NCBI GenBank assembly: GCA_021234155.1
Contig: JAJEKV010000536.1
Coordinates: forward strand, 1-64,000
Length of the DNA stretch: 64,000 nt
Reading direction: 5' to 3'
Origin: Isoetes taiwanensis
Lineage: Eukaryota > Streptophyta > Lycopodiopsida > Isoetales > Isoetaceae
In this document: positions 1 through 12,078 of the stretch, in pieces
Numbering within the stretch: the stretch's first letter is position 1
How the letters are laid out: every line of letters starts with the position of its first letter
The notes under the pieces: model-generated
Seen by the model: the letters and a program-made list of their open reading frames with translations, nothing else
Told to the model about the DNA's origin: nothing
The model's database searches: none
Translations under genes and position numbers: made by a program

Positions 1-242
1 GGTCTTAACGATGGTATTACACATATGTTTGAGTGGAATTGCATCTCCTATGTAAGTTTATTATATTATTGTCTTGTCTTGTAGCTTGTTTTCACACTAT
101 AACTATTTTGTAGGTTTGTTTTCCAATGTAACTACAAGAAGAGTTTCTAATAGAAGGTGCAAGGATGTAAAAACCCACTACCCCATTCTTCCCTCCTACC
201 GACTACCACATTTTCAATTTGTAGAGATTTACTTTGTTTCCA
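1..242 (+). repeat. Repeat copy, inverted relative to 4368-4511 and 6806-6870
   Basis: Two blocks are visible. Block A (about 1-66) is the reverse complement of 6806-6870, and block B (about 98-242) is the reverse complement of 4368-4511, each with a few mismatches. Block A ends in GTAAGT and block B is preceded by TTTTGTAG. A and B could therefore be exon pieces separated by a short intron of about 60 bases, but the joined reading soon stops. The copy runs off the left edge of the window, so its full extent is unknown. Confidence 0.7.
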
Positions 243-1485
243 CTAGACGTAGATTTAGTAATTATTATCAAATGTCTGGTGTTTTGTTTATACTAGTCGT
301 GCACAGTTTGTGCGATGCATAGATTTTTATGCCTAGTGGTGTGGTATGTTTGTGGGTGAAAATACGTTTATCTTTGTTTTGGTGATTCCTTCGCAAAAGG
401 TATTCCTTCCAGCAGAATCATAGAAATAGCACAGTAACTGCAATCACGTTGACTGCGCCTGCCTTTTAGCCCAATTTTACTCATATTTTTGAGCATGGAA
501 AAGCTTGGCCAATCTCGCTTCAAATCGGGTTGAATGACTTCCAAGCTGGCACAGGAATGAGAGAGGAATTAGGCTTGTTGATCCTGCAAACCAAAAAACC
601 TCTTCAAGCGCCTCCGGATTCGATCAGTTCAAGATCACAGAAATCTGCCCTCAAAATGTGCAGTAACCATAAGGGATATCTAATCACCAAAACAAAGGTA
701 AACGTATTTTCACCTGTAAATTGCAAATGTTTTTGGTCCCAAAATAAAATCACATTGGATCTACATGAGACAAAAGTTTTAGGTCCCTAAAAAGAAGACA
801 AAAGTGGATTTGAAACTTATTCTTGTCCTGAAATACTCATATTGAAAAGTCACAGAATTATTTTTTAACATCCATAAAATAAAATTGTGCCATACGAAAG
901 CAAATGCAACTAGAATAATTCAATTGCAAATGTAACGCAAGGATACTAGTCATTTGCGCCTAGTATGTAACTCAAGGATTGCTTCAAGTTCTTAAGTTTA
1001 TATATACAAATTAAATTTTGAAGCTTCAGAGACAAATCGCACAAGGGTATCTGCTAGGGACCCACGGTAATGACAATTTCTCCCTGGCAAACCCTTTTGT
1101 ATCATGCAATGTGCGCCAAACTAGTGGGAAAAACTTTTGTATCATGCAATGGGTGCCAAAGTGGTGGTTGCAGAAGTAGGCCATACTTGATGACGTTAGG
1201 GAGAGTTCAACACATTATGAACACCACATATAGTTCTTACGAACAATGACATGTATGTGTAGTGAAGTGATAGGCGGCCCGATATATATAAGTCCTTTAG
1301 AAGCAAAATATAAAATCCGTGGAACTTTCGAAAGGAGAGGAATTTCTACTGAACTGAAATGCGAAAGTGTCAAAATTTCACACATGGATAGTGTGAAAAG
1401 CAAGAAGGCAGTTTTTTTTTGAACGTGAAAGAGATATGGGTTCTTGGTGAATAAGAGGAGCCATTATTGGTGCAGAGTAGCAGAA
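243..1485. other. Intergenic sequence upstream of the hydrolase gene
   Basis: No convincing gene is seen. A short direct duplication is present: TTTTGTATCATGCAATG occurs at about 1096 and again near 1135, each followed by a G/C variant and GCCAAA. A four-codon upstream reading frame starts at ATG 1436, just before the hydrolase start, and could lie in its 5-prime leader. Confidence 0.5.
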
Positions 1486-2601
1486 ATGGGATGCATGGGG
1501 TTCAATGTGGTGGATATGGTGCTCCAAAATCTGAACAGAAAATTTAGGGCACAGGGCCTGGTCTCGATTCTGGTGGAACTAGACAACGGAAGCACAATCC
1601 GGTGTTGGGTACCTGAAAAGCGGCCAGAAAACAAGCCCAATTTGCTCCTCATTCACGGTTTTGGAGGAAACGGCACCGCAGGTTGGATTTCTCAGGTTCC
1701 GGCATTTGCAAAAGATTACTCCCTTTTTGTTCCTGATCTGGTCTTCTTCGGCGAATCTTACACGAAAAGCAGAGACCGGTCTGAAGAATTCCAGGCGCTC
1801 TGCATGCTCAAGCTGCTGCAGCACCAAAACGTAACAGAGGTTTCTGTTTTGGGCACCAGCTATGGCGGAATGGTGGCCTTCTATTTGGGCCATCTGGCCC
1901 CCCTTTTGGTTACAAAAGTGGTCATTGCCAGTTCTGGGGTTTGTATGGACTCTTCTTCTAATGATAAGCTATTGAACGAATTTAATGCCTCCCATATTTC
2001 TGAGGTGCTAATGCCTACCAATCCTTCTCATCTCAAAAGGACCTTCAATTTACTAATGCATCAGCCCTCCATGCTCATTAACATGATCCCGGGTTTTGTA
2101 TTCACTGACTATCAAGACGTGAGCCCCTTTCCTCTCTGCATGTGCGTTTGTGTTTTCTTTTTCCTACTGTGTTGATGAGGTTTTTCGCCTTTGCAGGTTT
2201 TTGATTATAATAGAGAAGAGAGAATAGAGCTCTTGGATGGTATGATCATAGGAAGCAAGAAACCTCCTCCTCTTCCTGTACTTAATCAAGAAGTTCTCAT
2301 CATATGGGGTGAAGGAGATAAGATCTTTGACCTCGATCTCGCTTATAAGCTTCAAAGGTAAACTTTAATCCAATAATATTACACTTTTTCCCTCGGTAAA
2401 ATTTACATTCTTAACTAAGATTTTTGAAGCACTCCCTCTTATCCTTAAGCAAAACTAAATTTGTGTTGCAGGCATCTCAATGACAAGGCAAAACTCATGA
2501 TTATCCCAAAGACTGGCCACATCCCCCAAGTTGAGAATCCTAAGGAATTCAATAGTCATGTTCTTCAGTTCCTCGATAATACATTGATAACGTCAAATTA
2601 A
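1486..2601 (+). CDS. Alpha/beta-hydrolase fold protein, three exons
   Basis: Spliced gene: exons 1486-2118, 2197-2357 and 2472-2601, with GT-AG introns of 78 and 114 bases. It encodes about 307 residues, normal for plant serine hydrolases of this fold. The oxyanion-side HGFGG motif is near residue 60. The nucleophile elbow GTSYGG places the catalytic Ser at about 125. The Asp in GEGDKIF (about 252) and the His in KTGHIPQ (about 281) complete the triad. No signal peptide or membrane segment is evident, so a soluble cytosolic enzyme is likely. Homologues commonly begin MGF, so the start may be ATG 1486 or the in-frame ATG 1495. The frame is open further upstream but without an ATG. The substrate cannot be told; esterase, lipase-like and epoxide-hydrolase-like members share these motifs. 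It looks intact. Confidence 0.9.
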
Positions 2602-4367
2602 GGATAGATATCTACATAATGTACCGCACTGAGTACTATATATTCACCAAGATGATTGTTGATGAAAAAATGGCAAAAAAAGTAATGATTATATTGAGTA
2701 GTTGGCAATAGGATGGTAAAGTTGGTATATTCAGGTCCCACACTAGATGGAAAAAAAGTTGGCTATAGGACAACTTTTCAGCGTATCTCTAACAAACTCA
2801 GCAATCCATTATGTGCATTTTAAATTAGAAGAAATTTATTGTGTTAGCCAAGGCCTAGCATTGTGTGTTTAAACTTAGATTTGATTGTTAGTGATTCGAC
2901 ATAATTGGAGCCCATCTATACACTCATACACATAAACAAATTGCAAATTTGGGGCCACTTTCTAGTCTTGTTGCAGTGCCCCTATCAGAGAGTCAATGTC
3001 AGATGCAACCATGGATTGTCATGTTGTATCCTGAGAGTGAACAAAATTTGCTGAAGTGAGTTGTTAGTACCAATAACTAGATGCATTGGTCTAGCAAATA
3101 CCAAAGATAGCTACATTTCAAAACTATTTAAAGATGCAAAAGAAATCTACGTTTCTTGGTAATTATTATTGTGAGAGATTGGCTTCTATGTGATACCACA
3201 CAATGGAAAATGCCGTACTACTTATTTGCAAATTTATATTTAGCATTTGTTCTACCATATAATTTCCTTTTTGAAAGTTTTATGGGATTTGAGAACTTTT
3301 ATATTGGAGAGCTTTTATTTTGGTTAACTGCATGTTAACCAAGTGGATAATGCCATGTGGTCACGTAAGCAGAGGGCTAGGGGTGACCATTCTTTTATCT
3401 GTTCTTCTGCACCATATGTTGCTCTTACTTATTCATCTAGTAGTAAGATGTTTTTGGTTTTACATTTGGTCTTTGTTTCTAGGTTCCCATCTTTTGATAG
3501 AAAGACATTTGAAGTCTTTCCAACAAGGTCCAAATTTTTGTTTGACATGGTTAGTTTGTGATCATGATCATTGAGCACGGCAAGAAATGCATCTCTAGGC
3601 ACATTGAGTTATTGGATCCTTTGAGGCCAAGTTTCTAGATGCCCTAAGGTACCATCGCATTGCTTATTTTCATTTTTTGACATCGACCGTAATATATGGG
3701 GCAAGTGGATGCTACATAAACTCCTTGGCTCCATTGTAAGAAGTCTTTCTGTCCCAGACAGGGGTTGGAAGTATGAGATTCATCTCATGCTCCTGCTACA
3801 AGACTTATTTTACAAAATGATTGGACATTTCTCTATTGATTGGCTAGGCATCATTTTTGGTTTGGATTTTTCCAACATGAGATGAAGTTTGTCCATATGT
3901 GGCCCCAAGCATGTCGCGAACCACAATTTTTGAGAAAATCTCATCATATTGGAATTCGATTCACAGGGATGGTGCATTTTCCAAGCATCCAACAAAAGGA
4001 ACATCGTATATAGTTATTTATTGCGAAGAACATCGACAACTTAGTATGTGCATTCTAAAATGGCATGAACAAAAATCACATGGAAAAAAGAGTCCACCTG
4101 GATATCCATTGTGGAAATGTGATGCTGCACTTGAACAAGACAGAGGCCAATCTCTACCACGGTATATGTGACTGGGGTGAATGTCATTGGATTGCGGAGT
4201 CCGTGCCATTGCTCAAGAAGGCCCTACAAGAACATGGATGATCCATCTAAAGGACATATAAGGAGCAAAGATTAACATGGCCTTGGGTGCATCTTTAGTT
4301 ATTTTATGGTGCGAATGAAAGGGGTTTCACTACAGGGCAGACTACCTTCGATGAGTATGGGGCCATA
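2602..4367. other. Intergenic, no recognised gene
   Basis: Several short open stretches exist (for example 3320-3574 and 3899-4171, plus strand) but none shows a motif I can name. Block B' of the inverted repeat begins at 4368, so part of this stretch may belong to the same old mobile element as the left edge of the window. Confidence 0.35.
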
Positions 4368-4511
4368 TGGTAACAAAGTAAATCTCTACAAATTGAAAAA
4401 TGTGGTAGTCGGTAGAAGGGGAAGAATGTGGTAGTGGTATAGTTCCTTGCACCCTGTATTAAAAACTCTTCTTGTAGTTACATTGGGAAACAAACCTACA
4501 AAATAATTATC
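4368..4511 (-). repeat. Inverted copy of block B (98-242)
   Basis: The reverse complement of this stretch matches 98-242 through its length, including the shared string TACAAGAAGAG and the CCGACTACCACATTTTTCAA-like segment. Its partner block A' is not adjacent as it is at the left edge. It lies 2.3 kb further on at 6806-6870, which suggests the copy was split by inserted DNA. Confidence 0.75.
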
Positions 4512-5150
4512 ACAACATATATAATCATACATCAACATTATATGGGCTGCACGTGTCACGATCTCTCTGCTTCGCCATAGTTATAGGGTGTAAACCGAGC
4601 CGTAGTCTCAACCTCCTTTCGAAATCTGATTGGCCTGCTTTTTGCCTTGAGCTTCAACGGTCGAACCCACATCTTTTGTTTGCTTCATAAGGTTAGCTGA
4701 TCCAATCCACACACAAAAGCTTTTCCATTTTAGCATGAGACTATGGCTATTCAATCTGTGCGCATTTGGCTCAAGGTTTTAAATTTAGCAGTGGTTTTTA
4801 AAAGGCATTTGGCTATTCAAAAGGTACTGTGGTACATATTGGAGTCATGGATTGAGAAAGGACATAATATATCCAATATACTGTGAACACAACCAAGGAG
4901 GCTGCAATTAGACTGGCCAATCGTTTTGCAATAGAAAGAGGACCGGACATTGGAAAATTGTAACTGTGTAGAACCAAGTCCTTCGAATTGGCTTGAGAGC
5001 AAGTACTGGCAGCTTAGAGCAGAGATAATGCTGCTGCATTATTGTTTCTTTTTTAAACCCTACTGCATGCATGTAGGAGTTTTCTGGTGCGAATTGTTAC
5101 AGGTATAAATGCGGAGGCAACCTTCTTGGAAAAGCAGAATAAAGAGTGTC

Positions 5151-5613
5151 TCAAAGATCCAGGTAATATTTTCTATTTGATACATGAGATTTAACAGCTT
5201 TGGACATGTTTCTGAGGCTGATATTTAGCCTCAGACATTCCCCAGCCACAGACATTCTCCATAAGAGCATAAGAATTAACATTTTCTGGAATAAAATCAC
5301 GTTCCCCATATTTCTTGCAGGCCATGTTCTCAAACACTTTTCATGCATGTGCTAAATGTTGGCTGAATGTATACTGCAATCCTGGCATTTCATGACTACA
5401 CTTGGACTTAGGAAGTTCTTGAAACATTTTCTTTGCATTTTCTAGATCTTCGCAATTAGCACGCATACTTACAAGGTTTATAATGAAATCCGATATAAAT
5501 TCTTTGACATTACATGCATTAACTTGCGTTTCTCGTGCAAGAGCATCTGATGAATCAAAGATGCTACAAAGGGAACATATCTGGTAGCATATTGTTGCTT
5601 TTGGGAATGACAC
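5151..5613 (-). pseudogene. Decayed PPR-like coding fragment
   Basis: A minus-strand reading includes LENAKKMFQELPKSKCSHE, which resembles the helix pair of a pentatricopeptide repeat (pattern A.rvFd.mP). A second open piece continues in another frame downstream at 5151-5348. No complete repeat array, start or targeting peptide is present. PPR proteins bind organelle RNA; this piece is too degraded to act. The call rests on one repeat-like motif, so it is weak. Confidence 0.3.
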
Positions 5614-6049
5614 TAAGTGCCAACTACAAGCTTGCTTTCTAGTAGCCTTATTAACTCTGGTTCTTAATGCATGTGCAAGCTCAAGTTATTCAAATTCAAA
5701 ATTCATGTAGCGTGACTGTTTGTTCACAATTGTTTTGGTTTGGCAGGATATGTATGATCAGGAAGCAAGAAAGATAGTAATATTTGGAGTTGGTGAGTGC
5801 ATGTCATCTCAAAGGGTGAGAAGAAGAGATAGTTCATGTGCTCTGGTAGTGATTTTCTGTCCGCATTTACTAGATGTCATTGTTGGAACCTCTCTGATTG
5901 TATTATACGAAGCAGGCATCTAAAATTTCAATGCATGATGTGATTGTATTACATCAGAGCAGGGATCTAAAATTTCAATGCATGATGATTATGCGGTGCT
6001 ATAATTGTAGAATATGCACAAATGCTAATGCCCTTTTCGCTCTAGAGTA

Positions 6050-6360
6050 TACTTTAACAAAATGAAGTGTGAGGGTATATCCAGATAAAGTTACAACGTG
6101 CTTCAAGAGTGTGTGGTAGTGGAACTATCAATCACATAGGTTTATTTATGAACTTATCGTTGTAATTGGGCTCATATTAAGGGACTCTCCTTGATATATG
6201 GCATGCATATGAGAGTAATCTGTCTCATTGGGATGTTGTGACATGGGACACAATCGTCTCAGGATATAAATTAGTACATTGAAAGTATGCTTAATCTTAG
6301 GAACTATTAAGCAAGGCAGACTTATGCATGAATATCTATGTCATGGTCTTCTTCCCAAAA
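6050..6360 (+). pseudogene. Decayed PPR fragment
   Basis: Plus-strand translation gives GVYPDKVTTC followed, after frame breaks, by HWDVVTWDTIVSGY. These are recognisable as the PDKVTy and RDVVtWNtiIsGY signatures of PLS-class pentatricopeptide repeats. Stops and frame changes separate them, so this is a remnant. It lies on the opposite strand to the fragment at 5151-5613; either two sources or a rearrangement is needed. Confidence 0.5.
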
Positions 6361-6805
6361 AGTGTTGGATTTTTCTCGGAACAATATAGGGATTATGGAT
6401 TCATTTAGTTTCTTTTCTACTACATCATATATGTATTGAGGTGTAACCACTAGGCGCATATCAAAACATAACAAAACAACACATGCCATTGAGTGAGTCG
6501 GTCTACTAGTAAGGCTATTGGGTATGGGCGACCCCAGCCATGCTCAAAACCCACTGACTATCCTCGGGTGGAGCGGAAAGTATAACGGGGATCCTATGGT
6601 CATTGACCTTAGCATGTATCATATGGGCAAGGAACACATGGCAATATTGTGGATTCAACTCTCATATGTTTTGATACTAATACATAAGTATATTTATTCA
6701 AACATTGGACATTAACTGGGGTCCAACTGCATAGGTCTTGGACGGAAGCACATGGAAGCCAAGGAATGGTGCGGCCTTGGCCGCCGCGATAAATTTCTTG
6801 TAGTT

Positions 6806-6870
6806 ATAATAAACTTACATAGGAGATGCATTTCCACTCAAACATATGTGTAATACCATCATTAAGGCCC
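6806..6870 (-). repeat. Inverted copy of block A (1-66)
   Basis: The reverse complement matches the first ~66 bases of the window with only a few substitutions, including ATGGTATTACACATATGTTT. The flank toward 6805 no longer matches, consistent with a break between blocks A' and B'. Confidence 0.8.
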
Positions 6871-7876
6871 TACAATCTCTAATAAAATATGTTTGAGATT
6901 GTGACACTATATAGTCTCAAATAAAATTTGTTTGATTCTTTGTCTATACTTGTCTCAACGCTATCTTACTTCACTAATATATACAACACCAAGGAGCAAC
7001 CATTATGATCGATAGTTTTCAAGTTAGATAGCTATACTAGTTTTCTAACTAAAGGGGTTGATTTAGATGTATAAATGACCGTCTCTAAAGTATAGAATGG
7101 AATAGAACAGCTTTTTTATCGTCCACGGAGACCAATTGGCCTATGCACACTCCAGATCCAGAGGAGATGTTGGATACACCCACCCTCCTTGAACTGACGG
7201 AAGAGCACCTAGAGAATGCTACGTGGGTAATGAAGATAGACCTTGAAAAGCATTATCCGGACTTCATGCGGGAATCTCAAGGCCGCACCATCAACGATGT
7301 CATCAACCCCGCATCCGGCGGTAAGCATTGAAGGCTTGATTAGGGGCAGATCATGCAGTAGTCTGCAGGGGTCGATGCATCTTAGATAAAAGTAAGTTAC
7401 CGATGATGGGATCACCTTGTTGTTCTCTAGGACGTGGTGTATTGTCAATGTTGGCATGACCACAGATTGCTTGAGAAGCATGTAGTTGATAGGCCGCGTT
7501 CATCTCGGCCATAATGGGAACTTGGCCATTCCCTATGCCGCTATGGATTGCGAACCTTAGGCATGATAGGTTCGCTTGTAGATAGGTTTTTCTATTTTCT
7601 TATAGGGGGTGGTCCCTTCAACCACAACTTAATTATTATATGTAAATACTGACGTATTGACATGTGCAGGCCAGTGAGCGGTACGTGACCTGCCCATGTA
7701 TAGAGAGTTGCTGATGGCCCAAGCGTCTGTATTTTCATGCCTTCTTTCATAAACTTGCTAATAGTTTTATAATGTCTGTTAATGGACTCCGGTTCTTGAA
7801 TTTCCCATGTCATAATCATGTGAAATGCACATTGGTGCACAAACAATTCTGTGATCTCTAAACTCAATTATGTATT
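6871..7876. other. Unassigned sequence with one short open frame
   Basis: An ATG-started 62-codon frame at 7143-7331 (plus) is acidic and coding-like in composition. It ends just after GGCGGTAAGC, a good splice-donor string, so it could be a first exon. I do not recognise the product and see no matching acceptor exon with certainty. Confidence 0.25.
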
Positions 7877-7905
7877 ACTAGAAAAAGTGCCCAACGTTGC
7901 TGGGC
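7877..7905 (-). mobile_element. Helitron 3-prime terminus
   Basis: On the minus strand a hairpin (GCCCAGCAACGTTGGGC, 7905-7889) is followed by a 7-base T-rich spacer and CTAGT (7881-7877). A short GC hairpin shortly before CTRRT is the standard Helitron 3-prime end. The element body would extend rightward from here. Its 5-prime TC end and any Rep/helicase gene were not found, so only the terminus is claimed. Similar termini occur at 19300, 35038 and 46824. Confidence 0.65.
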
Positions 7906-8429
7906 TTTTCGTCAGGCAAAAAATTTTGTGAGTACGATGTTCAATATACAATTCACAATGGACAATGCGTTTCTACAATGTCAAAGCTATGACAACATTA
8001 GGACCTGGTGTCTGGCAGATGCATCCTTTATGACACTTCTCGAGTAAAATTAAGAATTTTAATAACCATGTATGACAAAGTACATGGAGCCTGTAAAATG
8101 TGCATTTGTGCCTTTTGAAACTGGCATAATGGTGTTATTAGTTAGAAGGCTTATAGGGCTGTAGGATTGACGATTTATAATGGGATTCTTATGGCAAGCC
8201 AAAGGAAAAATACTCTAAATAAATATATTGTAAAGACAAATGTACGACACCTTTACATAAGTTCAGAGGCTGGATTGCAGAGGTAGACTATCTTCAGTTA
8301 TTTCTGTGTCGTGGGTTTGTATTCATAAGGTATATCGGCCTGCCTTGCTTTAGAATCATTCGATGTTTGATGTGCATTTGCTCAGTGTGCCATGTTTCTT
8401 TCTTTGTAATCAATTGCTTGGTTTACCCA

Positions 8430-8744
8430 TTACTTATTTAGCCTCACATTTACACTTTCCTCTACAGTTTCAACAGGCCCACTTTGTCTACCTGAAATAT
8501 ATCTAGCTCCAAATGAGCATTTTGAGCTATTAAGCTCATCGAGAACATACACATACTGGCAATGGGTCCTCTTGAATGAAATTTGATTGAGTCTATTCAT
8601 CTTTGAATGTCTGGTAATGGGATCAATCAAGCATGAGCTTCTTGTATGAAAGATATTTGCTTTTACACCTTTATCCCTCTGGTTAAACTGGAATTCTGAA
8701 GTTCTACTGCCACCACTTGGGCATTGCCAAGTTATGGTCTTCAA
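8430..8744 (-). CDS. Unrecognised coding-like frame, 104 codons
   Basis: The minus-strand frame begins with ATG and has a protein-like composition, rich in Cys, Arg and Ser without low complexity; it includes CPSGGSRTSEFQF and THCQYVYVLDEL. A splice-donor-like GGTAGACAAAG follows the reading FGARYISG, so this may be one exon of a larger gene, or a gene fragment carried inside the Helitron whose end is at 7877. I could not assign a family. Confidence 0.3.
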   Translation of the reverse strand: MKTITWQCPSGGSRTSEFQFNQRDKGVKANIFHTRSSCLIDPITRHSKMNRLNQISFKRTHCQYVYVLDELNSSKCSFGARYISGRQSGPVETVEESVNVRLNK

Positions 8745-11526
8745 TAAGGCACCCTTTTCTTTTTTTACTTATATCTGCTATGGTAGAAGCTTTGGTTCAC
8801 CTTGCAAATGGGACAGGAATAATGGCTTGTGCAGCATATAGGTAGGTTTAGGGACCAACAGGATTGAGATGGAGAACTGGGCAAGATTTGGCATTAAAAT
8901 ATTACCACAGATGCCCACAGATACTTGACTCTTTGAACTCTTTGGAAACATTAAATGCTACTGCAGCTAACTTTGTCAATCGGAGTTATGACAAGACTAT
9001 TATGCTTCATATGCTTGATTTTTTGGGGTGCAAACTGCACCCTTATCCAGCCTAGAAGCAAAAGGTTTAGGTTGGGCTGGTGAAGGCCTTCGCATACTCT
9101 AACTTTTCACACATATATTCTATGTAGAATAGAATAGAATAGAGTTTTGTTGTCATTTGAAATTCAAAAATGCATATTCGAAATTCAATGTTTTGGGAAT
9201 TGTCTTTTAAGGTTTTTCGCATAGATATAGTGCATATAACCTTTGTTTAGATAAAGAGAGATTGTACATACCAAGCAGAAGCATGTAAAAGAAGGTGACA
9301 AAAAAGACAAAGTGCACATAAAAGGACAAAATCCGTCGTCTATATTTGAGATTTATAGCAAGAACACTTGCATGCAATCCTTGTCCGAGGAAAAATTTGC
9401 ATTGCAAATGTCTATAGATGTTTTCCTTCACAACGGATCCCAACATAACAAAGACGGTTCTTGCATGCTATGCATAAATAAATAACATAGTCTTGCATCA
9501 CCACTAATCCAGCATAATAAAGAAGGTGCTCTGCACTGCAAGCATTCCAAAGCTCAAAAAATGTATACAGAATGTACCTGGGAAACCGTCATATGGAAAA
9601 AGGCACTTATGATTGAAGACAATGAGAATTGTTGGTATGGTCTATCATCACAGAGTACTATATGACTCATGTTGCCTCAACTACGCCATATCCGAGAGGT
9701 AATAATCGATTGTAATGGGAAGCATTTGCATGATGAAAATCATACTCGCAAATCATCATTCTAGATGGTGCGACCATGTGATAAAACATAAGGACAATGC
9801 AAATGGGCAGGAACATAATGATCGTGGTGCTCCTAATCTTTAATACCCTTATGAAACTGAATTGTAAGCAATCTTGTGAAGCAACTTAAATACAAAATGC
9901 ACTTATGTTTTTCTTCCTTGAGTTCGAGCATGGATTCCCAAGATGTCCGTGAGGTTAGAACTTCTTCGCCTCCGCAAAAAGTATTTTATGAAATACATCC
10001 GGCGTAGAGGTTAGCCGGCTATCACGAACAAGATTGATAAATGCCGAGATCAAGCAGACTCCTCTATAAAGCAAACCTGTGTCCAATGTCGGGTAGATGC
10101 CACTTTCTATTGTTGGTGATGTAATGCCATTATACTTCACTTGAAATGCCATATATTATGGAGTTACTTCCGATCCGCAAAGAAGAGCTAGCTTCCCATC
10201 TTGGTCAAATGGAGTCACAACAAATCCATCGGTGAAATATATGAACACGCTTTTATAGAGTTAGTTTCAAGAGAATTTTATTGTTGCCAATCTTACTTTG
10301 AAATCATAGTATAACAAGCCCAAATTGTATCTTGCAATTAGCCTATCCGCTTGCTTTCGCTCACGCAGATCTAGGAACACTTAATGTGCGCAATTTTTGC
10401 AATTTATAGACCATGGGTTCCCCGCCCCTTTGAGAAAAGTTTTTTTGGCTTGTTCCATGTGCATGTGGTGTTCTAGGACTCGAAGTCTCAGATGAACAAG
10501 CATCTTCTAGGAACAAGTATCTAATTCCCCATGAAAGGCCATATTTATGTTGTTTTAGGAACAAGTATTTCAAAGGTTCTACTTCAAAGGTATTGCATGT
10601 TCTTCTTCTATGGCATCTACCGGTCCCGAATCGGGTCTTTGATGTCGATAGGATCCATTGCACTCAAAACATTTCCACCCCTATGATGGGAGATCATGTA
10701 GCTATCCCTGCCCAACCTCCTATGAATCGATTGGGATAAGTGTGATGCTAGTTGGAAGCACATTACATGGGAGATTTTGACTATAAAACAAAACTACTAT
10801 GTATGTCTTGTGTACAACCTCAAGATTTGTGCCTCAAAGATCTTGTCTCCATGTCAGCCTTGCAACCTGTCAGATCACCACATCTTTGTCTCCATGCCAC
10901 CGCAACCCCGTCCGTGATCATCATATGTTTACAGAGACAATGTATTGGGAATTTAACTATTATTTATTCTAGGTTTAAGCAAACCCGCAATTTGAATCCA
11001 AGCAAAACTAAATACTATATTACGCCTCTATCAAGGCAAAGGTGCATTGTTGAAGTGCAAGGGCCCGAAGATTAAGTACCGATAGATCTAACATCATAGA
11101 GTTGCCCTAGAGTTTTATTCATCGATGCATAATCAAGGCCATTGGGACACATCATAAGCAGTAAGTACCCAACAACCGCAGTTGTATTCGCCACCGATAA
11201 AATCCAAGAAGAAAAGAATTTGAACATGCCCAAGAAGCCACGGTTGTTTTTTCATCGTGGGTCTAAAGACCCGTTAAGATGCATACTTCACGTTCCTTGC
11301 ACACTCTCCTTTGCGTGCCGGATATTTGCATTTGGCTGTCATCTATGCTCGAAAAACAGGGAATCATACAAGAGAAAACAGAGGTAGGTAGCTTCAATTA
11401 AGACACGGTCCGACACTGTATCATTAATGTATGCGAGGGACCGCTGGCTTTAGTCATCGACTCCATCCCGGCCTATTCTTTTTTTTGCTTTGCACAAATT
11501 AGAAGCAAGTTCCTAAAATACCCCAA

Positions 11527-11598
11527 AAAGAAAACGGGATTGGAAACAAAGAAAAGTTAATAGCAAAGAAAACGGGATTGGAAACAAAGAAAAGTTAA
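11527..11598 (+). repeat. Tandem duplication, 38-bp unit, two copies
   Basis: The 34-base string beginning AAAGAAAACGGGATTGG is repeated exactly at 11527-11560 and 11565-11598, separated by TAGC. Confidence 0.95.
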
Positions 11599-12078
11599 AG
11601 AAAAATGGCTAGATGATACAAATACCACAAAAAGGCAGTCTTCACGTTGGATCTTCGGGCCGTGACTTTTCGTCTTTGGGAAGTTGAGAATGCCTAATAG
11701 AGCCCCGCATGAACGCTAATATCGTGCATCCTGCATCACCAAAGATAGGGTTTCGCCGAGAACGAAAACAAAAGTCGTGGAACGAGAAAAAAAAACGTAA
11801 AATAAACCGACGCAAGACCCTTTGTAACCGCTTTTAGATCCGACGGTCCAAAATGAAAGTTGTGGGAAAAGAAATTGACGGCCGAGATGCTCTGCACACA
11901 CTACATTTTGCTTTTATTATTATATATAGATATAGATATAGATCTTCACGAATAACAAGTTATTTTCATCTATTCATGTGTAACTTACTAAATTTCATAT
12001 TGGTGAATTTTTTTTAGAACACATGTTAGCTATTTTCTAACTAACCCCAATGCTGAGGACAACATATTCTGGGGAGAA

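Larger units (their letters stand above)
4512..6805. other. 2.3 kb segment separating block B' from block A'
   Basis: This stretch lies between the two halves of the inverted repeat copy, where the other copy has only about 30 bases. It contains the two decayed PPR-like pieces listed separately and a short direct duplication: ATCTAAAATTTCAATGCATG at about 5918 and 5966. No terminal repeats or target duplication could be defined by eye, so the mechanism of insertion is unknown. Confidence 0.4.
7906..12029. other. Gene-poor stretch, possibly Helitron body plus old repeats
   Basis: No named gene is visible. It holds a coding-like frame at 8430-8744 (listed), a TAGAA microsatellite near 9125-9142, a 38-bp tandem duplication at 11527-11598 and a TAGATA-type microsatellite near 11920-11941. 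Several minus-strand frames of 65-100 codons (9955-10152, 10361-10663) show no motif. Confidence 0.4.

Noticed and set aside
1444-1485. Longer N-terminus for the hydrolase starting at 1444
   Set aside because: The codon there is TTG. Plant genes start at ATG, and homologues start near the MGF at 1495.
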